From Stappia sediminis (GTDB taxonomy: Bacteria; Pseudomonadota; Alphaproteobacteria; Rhizobiales; Stappiaceae): a stretch of 64,000 bases of DNA. Of the stretch, positions 57,677 through 64,000 are shown piece after piece. Both the position numbers and the translations under genes were made by a program. A model generated the notes under the pieces. It made no database searches and was not told where the DNA came from. It was given only the letters and a program-made list of their open reading frames with translations. The DNA lies in the NCBI RefSeq assembly GCF_009826895.1, contig NZ_WUMV01000009.1:186001-250000 (forward strand), read 5' to 3'. How positions within the stretch are numbered: the first letter of the stretch is position 1; each line of letters opens with the position of its first letter.

Positions 57677-58270
57677 TCAGGCCCCCACGTAGCCCACGCC
57701 AATTTGCGCAAGCTTCTCGTCGATCAGCGCGGCAAGATTTCTGTCCAGCGAAACCGACCTCGCGTAGCGCGGGTCGGCGCGGTCGGCAAGGATCGGCGCA
57801 TGCCAGCCGTCGGTCGTCGCCAGAAAGTGGTCGATCCCGCTTTCGCCCCAGAGATCGAAGAAGCCGGCAAGCACGCAATCGACATAGCTTTGCAGGATCG
57901 GATGGTCCTCGCTCCCCCAATCGTAGTGGCGTGATTTCGCCTGGTAGAGGAAGGCGTCGCCCGACACACCGTCTTCCGGGCGTTCTGGGCGAAATTCCGG
58001 CGCGATGCCGTCGATGCGGTCATACCGGATTTCGCGTTTCGTCAGCGCCGCCAGCCCGCTTGCCGGTTCTTTGACCATCACGCCACGGATCGCGGACCCC
58101 GTTTGCCTGCGCACTGTCAGCGCGCAAGCGCCCGTTCCGATGCCCGCAACTTTGCCCGTCACCCGCCATTCGCGCACCCAGCCCTGCAGCTCGCCCGGCA
58201 CGGCCGTGCTTTCGGGCGAAAGGGTTTGCCGATTGACGAGCGAACCATAGCCGAAATAAGTGATCGTCAA
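57677..58270 (-). CDS. Gamma-glutamylcyclotransferase-like protein
   Basis: 197 residues from TTG 58270, which follows AGGATAAAG and puts the family motif [11 protein letters not shown] at the N-terminus. An ATG at 58330 would add 20 residues without similarity. The YGSL loop and the [14 protein letters not shown] and DAFLYQAKS segments fit the AIG2/GGCT fold. Members cleave gamma-glutamyl peptides or act on polyamine adducts; which applies is unknown. The divergent class V aminotransferase starts 75 bp away. Confidence 0.8.
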   Translation of the reverse strand: MTITYFGYGSLVNRQTLSPESTAVPGELQGWVREWRVTGKVAGIGTGACALTVRRQTGSAIRGVMVKEPASGLAALTKREIRYDRIDGIAPEFRPERPEDGVSGDAFLYQAKSRHYDWGSEDHPILQSYVDCVLAGFFDLWGESGIDHFLATTDGWHAPILADRADPRYARSVSLDRNLAALIDEKLAQIGVGYVGA

Positions 58271-58345
58271 CGCTTTATCCTGATCGATGAATCGAGGGTG
58301 TCCATTCGATGCCCGCGACCATACCCCCATCAAGCGAGCCGTCAA

Positions 58346-59548
58346 ATGCCAGCAAACTACTGCGAACAGCCGTTCTTCACGTCCGCCGATATTGCCGGCC
58401 TTCGCGCCGACACTCCCGGCTGCGAAACGGTCACCCATTTCAACAATGCCGGCGCTTCGCTGCCCCCTCGCCCGGTTGTCGCGGCGGTAAAGGCGCATAT
58501 CGATCTGGAAGCGACGATCGGCGGGTACGAAGCCGCGGCGACAGCAAAAGCCAGGATCGAAGATTTCTATCCGGCAGTCGCCGAACTTATCGGCGCGACG
58601 CCCGGCGAAATCGCCTACATCGAAAACGCGACCCGCGCCTGGGATATGGCGTTTTATTCCATTCCCTTCAAACCGGGTGACCGGGTTATCACCGGCCGGG
58701 CCGAATACGTCTCGAACTTCGTCGCTTTCCTGCAGTTGAAGGAACGCAAGGGCATCGAGATCGATCTGATCGACGATGACGAGAACGGCCAGATCGACCT
58801 GAAGGCCCTTGAAGCCGCGATCGGCCAGAAAACCCGGCTGATCGCCCTCACCCACGTCCCGACCTTCGGCGGCCTCGTCAATCCGGCCGAGGAGGTCGGG
58901 GATATCGCCCGCCGTCACGGTCTGCTTTACCTGCTGGATGCTTGCCAGTCGGCAGGCCAGATTGCGCTCGACGTCACCCGTCTCGGCTGTCACATGCTCT
59001 CGGGCACGGGCCGCAAGTACCTTCGCGGCCCGCGCGGCACCGGCTTCCTTTATGTCGCCGATGGAATTCTCGATAACCTTGATCCACCCTTTGTGGAACT
59101 TGGGTCGTCGGTTTGGAATGATGCTGAACGCTTTTCCTGGGTGCCCGGAGCGAAGCGTTTCGAATCCTGGGAGCGGTTCGTGGCAGGCCAGATCGGCCTT
59201 GGCGTCGCCATCCGGTACGCGCTCGACCTTGGCCTTCCCCGCCTGGAAGCGCGCATATCGGGTCTCGCCGCGCAGCTCCGGCAGGAGCTCGCCGCACTCC
59301 CCGGCGTCAGCGTTCACGACAAGGGCCTTCGCAAATGCGGTATCGTCACCTTCAATGTCGAAGGCGAGGATCCGCAGGAAACGAAGGAACGTCTTTCCCG
59401 TCAATCGATCAATACATCCGTCACCAGCGCGACGTCATCACAGATCGACCTGCCGGCGCGCGGTCTCAGTTCCCTCGTTCGCGCTTCGCTTCACGCCTAT
59501 AACACGGAAGAGGAAATCGCCCGCCTTCTCGCAGCTCTTCACGGATGA
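58346..59548 (+). CDS. Class V aminotransferase-fold PLP enzyme
   Basis: 400 residues. It opens with [16 protein letters not shown], a signature of cysteine-desulfurase/isopenicillin-epimerase-like proteins. The cofactor site is [10 protein letters not shown] with the PLP Asp, and [18 protein letters not shown] with Schiff-base Lys224. It lacks the Cys-loop of a true IscS or SufS, so it may be a lyase or aminotransferase of unknown substrate. The Shine-Dalgarno is weak. It converges with gor at a hairpin. Confidence 0.9.
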   Translation: MPANYCEQPFFTSADIAGLRADTPGCETVTHFNNAGASLPPRPVVAAVKAHIDLEATIGGYEAAATAKARIEDFYPAVAELIGATPGEIAYIENATRAWDMAFYSIPFKPGDRVITGRAEYVSNFVAFLQLKERKGIEIDLIDDDENGQIDLKALEAAIGQKTRLIALTHVPTFGGLVNPAEEVGDIARRHGLLYLLDACQSAGQIALDVTRLGCHMLSGTGRKYLRGPRGTGFLYVADGILDNLDPPFVELGSSVWNDAERFSWVPGAKRFESWERFVAGQIGLGVAIRYALDLGLPRLEARISGLAAQLRQELAALPGVSVHDKGLRKCGIVTFNVEGEDPQETKERLSRQSINTSVTSATSSQIDLPARGLSSLVRASLHAYNTEEEIARLLAALHG

Positions 59549-59555
59549 AACGACA

Positions 59556-59588
59556 GGCACCCGCCGGTCGGTCTGACTGGCGGGTGCC
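59556..59588. terminator. 10-bp perfect hairpin between convergent genes
   Basis: GGCACCCGCC (59556-59565) pairs exactly with GGCGGGTGCC (59579-59588) around a 13-nt loop, lying between the class V aminotransferase stop and the gor stop. No T run follows on either strand, so a terminator role is inferred from position. Confidence 0.5.
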
Positions 59589-59612
59589 GCAACTTGAATG
59601 CCGAATTGTAAA

Positions 59613-60986
59613 TCAGGCGCGAATGCGTTCCGCCGGTTCGCGCATGGTGACAAGCTCTTCCGCCGCCGTCGGGTGAACCGCCATCGTCGCATCGAAGTCG
59701 GCCTTTTTCGCGCCCATCTTCAGCGCGATGCCCAGGACCTGCGAAAGCTCGCCCGCATCCGGCCCGAGAATGTGAACGCCGAGCACCCGGTCGCTGTCGG
59801 CGTCGACGATGACCTTCATCAACATCTTCTCGTCGCGGCCGGAAAGCGTATGCTTCATCGGCCGGAACGAAGCGCGGTAGATGTCGAGGTTGGCGAATTT
59901 CGCCTCCGCCTCTTCCTGCGTCATGCCCACGGTGCCGATCTCCGGCTGCGAGAATACCGCGGTCGGAATGAGTTCATGGTCCGTCGACCACGCTTTATCG
60001 CCGAAAACCGTATCGGCGAAGGCATGGCCCTCGCGGATCGCCACCGGCGTCAGGTTCACCCGGTCGGTCACGTCGCCGACGGCATAGATCGACGGAACGT
60101 TCGTGCGAGATTGTTCGTCGACGATGATTGCGCCGTTCCGATTGGTTTCGACGCCCGCGGTTTCAAGGCCCAGACCAGCCGTATTCGGACGGCGGCCGAT
60201 CGCGAACATGATCTTGTCGGCGGTAATCGTCTCGCCGAGCTTTGTCGACCCGATGAGCCCTTCGGCGGTTTTTTCGATGGATGTGAAGACATCCCCGCAA
60301 ATGACGCGGATGCCTTTCTTTTCCATTTCTTCATGCAGCGTCTTGCGCAGGTCCATATCGAAGCCGCGCAGGATTTCCTCGCCGCGATAGATCAGCGTGG
60401 TTTCCGCGCCCAGACCATTGAAAATACCGGCGAATTCGACCGCGATGTAGCCGCCGCCCGCGACTACGATCTTCTTCGGGAAATCGGCGAGGTGGAACGC
60501 CTCGTTCGAAGTGATCACATGCTCGCCGCCGGGCATGTCCGGGTCAACGTTCGGCGTGCCGCCGACGGCAACCAGGATGTAGCGTGCGGTGATCCTGCGA
60601 TTATCGGCCATCAGCCTGACGGTATGCGCATCCTCGATCACGGCACGAGTGTCGTGCAGCTCGACGCCCGAACGTTCCAGGTTGCGCCGATAAATGCCCT
60701 CGAGACGGGTGATCTCGCGGTCCTTGGCATCGATGAGCTTTTCCCAGTCGAAGGATCTCTCTCCCACCGACCAGCCGAAGCCTTCCGCATCCTCGAAGGT
60801 CTCGGAAAAATGCGAAGCATAGACGAACAGTTTCTTGGGCACGCAACCCCGAATGACGCAGGTCCCGCCATAGCGGTATTCCTCCGCCACCGCCACGCGC
60901 GCTCCGTAGCCGGCTGCGATACGCGCAGCGCGCACGCCGCCCGAGCCCCCTCCGATCACAAAGAGATCGTAGTCGAAATCCGCCAT
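59613..60986 (-). CDS. gor: Glutathione-disulfide reductase
   Basis: NADPH-dependent flavoenzyme that regenerates glutathione, 457 residues from ATG 60986 (GAGG upstream). FAD motif IGGGSGGVRAA, redox disulfide Cys43-Cys48 in GGTCVIRGCVPKK, NADPH motif VVAGGGYIAVEFAG followed by YRGEE, second FAD motif YAVGDV, and the C-terminal catalytic His in AVHPTAAEE. It is the last gene of the rpiA-DUF2059-gor run. Confidence 0.97.
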   Translation of the reverse strand: MADFDYDLFVIGGGSGGVRAARIAAGYGARVAVAEEYRYGGTCVIRGCVPKKLFVYASHFSETFEDAEGFGWSVGERSFDWEKLIDAKDREITRLEGIYRRNLERSGVELHDTRAVIEDAHTVRLMADNRRITARYILVAVGGTPNVDPDMPGGEHVITSNEAFHLADFPKKIVVAGGGYIAVEFAGIFNGLGAETTLIYRGEEILRGFDMDLRKTLHEEMEKKGIRVICGDVFTSIEKTAEGLIGSTKLGETITADKIMFAIGRRPNTAGLGLETAGVETNRNGAIIVDEQSRTNVPSIYAVGDVTDRVNLTPVAIREGHAFADTVFGDKAWSTDHELIPTAVFSQPEIGTVGMTQEEAEAKFANLDIYRASFRPMKHTLSGRDEKMLMKVIVDADSDRVLGVHILGPDAGELSQVLGIALKMGAKKADFDATMAVHPTAAEELVTMREPAERIRA

Positions 60987-61031
60987 ATAAGCCTCGTTCA
61001 TCCGTCGAATGCCGCGGCCCCCGCTCGGGGA

Positions 61032-61580
61032 TCAGTCGATATAGCCGCGCTCTTTCAGCTGCTCACGCGCCTGGGACACCATCTGCGTCGAGATACGGTC
61101 GCTCCACTGCTTGCCGGCGCCAACAGAAAGAGCCGTAAGCTCCTGACCGAGCCTCGAAAACTTCTGCCCGACGGGAGAATTGTAGAACTCCGCGATTTGA
61201 TTGAGTTCCTCGATGCTGAACCGGCGTGCCCAGACACGGTAGATCGTGTTGTTCAACTGGGCACGCTTATCAACCATCTCAAGCGCAATAGTGTTCACGA
61301 CTTCGTCAATCTCAGCCGCGGCGCTCGGATTGCTGCGGACGAAAAGCGTTCTCGTCTGATCTGCGATCAGCGGCAGCATGTTGTCGTAGGTATCCAGCAC
61401 TTTCGCCGCCTGAACCGCGTTTTTTGCCGCTTCCAGATGCTCAGGCGCGACTTTTTCCTGCTGCTGCTGCTCTTGCTGCGGCTTCTGCGCCTGTTGGGCG
61501 TAGGCAGCGGTGCTGACGAATGCAAGGTACGCCGTTGCGGCTAGTGCTGCCTTCAAGGCTTTGACAGTCCGGTTGACCAT
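61032..61580 (-). CDS. DUF2059-family exported protein
   Basis: 182 residues from ATG 61580 with GAGGGAGATC upstream. A signal peptide ends near AAYAQ, followed by a Gln-rich linker and an all-helical domain whose RRFSIEELNQIAEFYNSPVGQKFSRL motif is the DUF2059 signature. Function unknown. It is constantly found between rpiA and gor in Hyphomicrobiales and probably lies in the same transcript. Confidence 0.88.
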   Translation of the reverse strand: MVNRTVKALKAALAATAYLAFVSTAAYAQQAQKPQQEQQQQEKVAPEHLEAAKNAVQAAKVLDTYDNMLPLIADQTRTLFVRSNPSAAAEIDEVVNTIALEMVDKRAQLNNTIYRVWARRFSIEELNQIAEFYNSPVGQKFSRLGQELTALSVGAGKQWSDRISTQMVSQAREQLKERGYID

Positions 61581-61678
61581 ACCGATCTCCCTCAATTTAC
61601 CGGGGCGCGCGATCATTCGCCGGCCCCGCCTTTCGCTAACGTTTTGAATTTCCGATTACGTGAGGCATTCGCGCTGCC

Positions 61679-62374
61679 TCAACGCGCTGCCTCAATCCGC
61701 CTGACACCGTCGCCCCCCGCAATATAGGCGCAAGCCGCTATGCCGAGGAAAAGTCCGTGATCGACCACACCCGGAATCCGCAACAATGCGTCGGAAAGTG
61801 CGTTCGGGTCGGCTATCTGTCGCAAATCCGCGTCAAGAATATGGTGGCCCCCATCCGTGATGAACGGATCTTGCCTGCCCTCGCGCATGGAAAGCCGCGG
61901 CTCATAGCCGCAGGTTTCAAGCACACGCGCCACTGCCCGCTCCGTGGAGCCAAGACCGAAAGGCACCACCTCGATCGGAAGCGGGAAAGCGCCAAGGTGC
62001 CGAACGTGCTTGGAGCTGTCGGCAATCACGATCATTCGTTTTGAAGCCGTCGCGACGATCTTCTCCCTGAGAAGGGCGCCGCCACCGCCCTTTATCAGGT
62101 TGAGGGCGTCGTCGAGTTCATCGGCGCCATCTATCGTCAGGTCGAGTTCCGGCAACTCCTCCAGCGTCGACAGCCTTATCCCCTCTTCGCGCGAAAGTGC
62201 CGCCGAGCGCTCGGAAGTCGGCACGCCGACAATATCGAGGCCGCCTCTCACTCTTTCGCCCAGAAGCCGGATGAAATGCTCGGCCGTCGATCCGGTACCG
62301 ATGCCGATGCGCATCCCGCCCCCGACTTCCTCCAACGCGGCCGCAGCCGCCTTGCGCTTCAGTTCGTCGCTCAT
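61679..62374 (-). CDS. rpiA: Ribose-5-phosphate isomerase A
   Basis: Pentose-phosphate pathway enzyme, 231 residues from ATG 62374; a TTG five codons earlier is less likely. Motifs: [12 protein letters not shown], the [31 protein letters not shown] segment with the catalytic Asp and Glu, and VEVVPFG. It heads the rpiA-DUF2059-gor run and is divergent from the chemoreceptor gene. Confidence 0.97.
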   Translation of the reverse strand: MSDELKRKAAAAALEEVGGGMRIGIGTGSTAEHFIRLLGERVRGGLDIVGVPTSERSAALSREEGIRLSTLEELPELDLTIDGADELDDALNLIKGGGGALLREKIVATASKRMIVIADSSKHVRHLGAFPLPIEVVPFGLGSTERAVARVLETCGYEPRLSMREGRQDPFITDGGHHILDADLRQIADPNALSDALLRIPGVVDHGLFLGIAACAYIAGGDGVRRIEAAR

Positions 62375-62588
62375 TCGACCGCCCGACAATTGTTACAAGA
62401 GGGGATACCGCACCGCATCCGCGAGCGGGGGTTTAGCATGGCAACGGCACAGGGCAAAGCACGGCTTTGCGCTTCTTCGAAAGGATCGCCGCCTGGCGGA
62501 GTTACGGGACGCTGTTAACCAGCGATTCAGCATATTTATCTAGGTTTTCGGCAGCATCCGCGTAGATAAGCGAAAGTTGAGGCTCGAA

Positions 62589-64000
62589 ATGCGTTTGTTC
62601 GCAAGAAGAAATGATAAAATCACACAGAATGCGGACAATTCAACGGCTGAATCGACACATAATGACCCTAAGTCAGGTATCAGTCCCGACACCCTCGGCG
62701 CGGCTCATTCCGAGCAATTTTCCCTGACCCTGGACCTGATAGAGGCGGATCTTCGAGCCGCCGCAGGAAATATAGAGGCGGGCGCCGGTGGATTGCGCGG
62801 ACGTATCGCCGAACAACTCGAAAAGTTGTCGGAAATCCGCAATGATTCGCAACTTCTGCGCACAGAGTCCGATGCCGCGAACGAGAATGCCCGCTGTCTT
62901 GCCGACGCTATCGAGGAACTTGCGGCGGCAAGTGCGGAAATCGACACGCAGGTGAAGCAGTCGAGTGCGCTTGCAGAGGAGGCGCGTACCGTCGCCGATA
63001 CCGCGAATTCCGGCGTTCAGGACCTCAAGACCGCGATCGACGATATTGCCAATGTCGTAAAGCTGATCTCGGATGTCGCCAAGCAGACCAACCTGCTTGC
63101 GCTCAATGCGACGATCGAAGCCGCACGCGCAGGCGAAGCCGGCAAGGGTTTTGCAGTCGTCGCCAGCGAGGTGAAATCGCTTTCGGTCGAAACGCAAAAG
63201 GCAACGGACGTCATCGTCGCCAATATCGAACGGCTTCAGAAATCGGCCGAAACGAGCATTCAGGCAGTCGACCGGATCATCGAGGTGATCGGCGATATCA
63301 GGCCGAATTTCTCCGCTGTTGCCGGCAGCGTCCAGCAGCAGGTTTCGACCACACAGGAAATCGGCATGACCGCCCGCCAGACGGCGGAGTTCGTTCATGC
63401 CGTCGCCGAAAAGGTCGATGCCATCGTCAGTGCCACCGATCAGGCCGAACAATCGGGATCCGCCGCCGAAACCGCAAGCCAGGACATGACGGCCCTAAGC
63501 GCCGCGCTCAACCGGCGCTTCACGATGATGGTGCGCCAAAGCGCGATGGGCGACCGGCGCCGGCATGACCGTTATCCGGTCGAGCGCAAGGCCGTTCTCG
63601 TCCTGCATGGCCAAACTATTTCAGCCAAAACGCGTGACATTTCCGAAGGGGGCGTCCTGCTTCTGCCCGAGGCCGAGACGAAATTTCAATTACCGGCATC
63701 GGGAACGGTAGAGATTTCGGGCGTCGGCCGTATCGGGGTTCGCATTGTCGGGCAGTCGGAAAACGGGCTTCACTGCGCCTTCGAGAACCCGGAAGCGGCG
63801 GCGCAGTCCGCCATTCGAAGCGTTATCGAAGGGATTGCAAGGGAAGCCAGGGCCAAGATCGATCTCGCGCAAGGCTTCGCCGCTCGCGTGACGCAGGCGA
63901 TGGAGCGTGCGATAGAACAACGGCGCCTGACCGTCGATGCTCTTTTCGACACCGAGTATCGTAAGATAGAAGGCACCGATCCGGTACAGTTCGAAACGCG
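62589..64000 (+). CDS. Soluble methyl-accepting chemotaxis-like protein with PilZ domain (3' end outside window)
   Basis: 470 codons are visible from ATG 62589 (TTGAGG upstream), and the frame is open at the right edge. There is no membrane segment or HAMP. After a polar N-terminus comes a signalling hairpin with [43 protein letters not shown] at its tip (about 155-200). A PilZ domain follows, with the c-di-GMP-type RRRHDRYPV start and [11 protein letters not shown]. Another helical region continues to the edge. This suggests a cytoplasmic receptor that couples c-di-GMP to chemotaxis or motility. Confidence 0.9.
   Translation, partial: MRLFARRNDKITQNADNSTAESTHNDPKSGISPDTLGAAHSEQFSLTLDLIEADLRAAAGNIEAGAGGLRGRIAEQLEKLSEIRNDSQLLRTESDAANENARCLADAIEELAAASAEIDTQVKQSSALAEEARTVADTANSGVQDLKTAIDDIANVVKLISDVAKQTNLLALNATIEAARAGEAGKGFAVVASEVKSLSVETQKATDVIVANIERLQKSAETSIQAVDRIIEVIGDIRPNFSAVAGSVQQQVSTTQEIGMTARQTAEFVHAVAEKVDAIVSATDQAEQSGSAAETASQDMTALSAALNRRFTMMVRQSAMGDRRRHDRYPVERKAVLVLHGQTISAKTRDISEGGVLLLPEAETKFQLPASGTVEISGVGRIGVRIVGQSENGLHCAFENPEAAAQSAIRSVIEGIAREARAKIDLAQGFAARVTQAMERAIEQRRLTVDALFDTEYRKIEGTDPVQFET

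Noticed and set aside
59598-61544. Long + strand frame over gor and the DUF2059 gene
   Set aside because: It spans two well-identified - strand genes and their gap, with shadow-like composition. Similar antisense frames over mrcA, the amidase, accC, valS, tolC, cimA, gltX and nadE were left out for the same reason.

Overview
The window is a chromosomal stretch from a GC-rich alphaproteobacterium, most likely of the order Hyphomicrobiales (rhizobia, Phyllobacteriaceae-like). This rests on gene order and gene content: rne-amidase-PBP1A, dsbA-aroQ-accB-accC-aat, pcm-tolC-popZ-valS, rpiA-DUF2059-gor, a PopZ homologue, DUF2155, DUF2270 and DUF2865 proteins, a class II DAHP synthase, and palindromic repeats of the rhizobial RIME type. 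The assignment is inference from pattern recognition; no database search was run. Almost everything is housekeeping. There is no prophage, CRISPR array, transposase or integrase.

Layout. 1-7.1 kb: cell-wall genes mrcA (cut by the window edge) and an AMIN/amidase_3 amidase, divergent from RNase E with a long leader and a strong terminator. 7.2-9.2 kb: a Tyr-less SDR and a class I aminotransferase converge on a hairpin. 9.4-14.8 kb: an M48/TPR protease and a DsbA-like oxidase, then aroQ, accB, accC and aat, all on the + strand. 14.8-22.5 kb: DUF2155, valS, popZ, tolC and a Pcm-like methyltransferase on the - strand. 22.7-25.2 kb: poorly known small genes, tRNA-Cys(GCA) and a DUF2270 membrane protein. 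25.4-27.5 kb: two cobalamin genes (cobC, cobD). 27.5-32 kb: rarD, cimA, gfa-like and cysS, the last three translationally coupled. 32-42.1 kb: an ArsR regulator, CreA, an unusual MBL protein, a MarR regulator, DUF2865, gltX, an MFS permease, nadE and a receiver-only response regulator. 42.2-47.7 kb: a DODA-type dioxygenase, a chemoreceptor, class II DAHP synthase and a VIT1/CCC1 transporter. 47.7-53.4 kb: the most accessory-looking part, with a secreted caspase/peptidoglycan-binding/C-type-lectin-like fusion, a secreted partner, a small membrane protein and a class III cyclase-TPR protein. 53.4-59.6 kb: a PotD-like binding protein, a DAO-family oxidoreductase, an SMP-30 protein, a LysE exporter, a gamma-glutamylcyclotransferase-like protein and a class V aminotransferase. 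59.6-64 kb: gor, DUF2059 and rpiA, then a soluble chemoreceptor-PilZ protein running off the right end.

The observations most worth following up are (i) a complete palindromic RIME-like element inserted in frame inside cobD (cbiB), adding roughly 39 codons, with a diverged second copy downstream of valS; (ii) the caspase-PG-binding-C-type-lectin architecture, whose stop codon and the start codon of its partner both lie in one 51-nt palindrome; and (iii) enzymes with replaced catalytic or metal-binding residues (SDR Tyr to Phe; MBL HxHxDH to HYHAVR).
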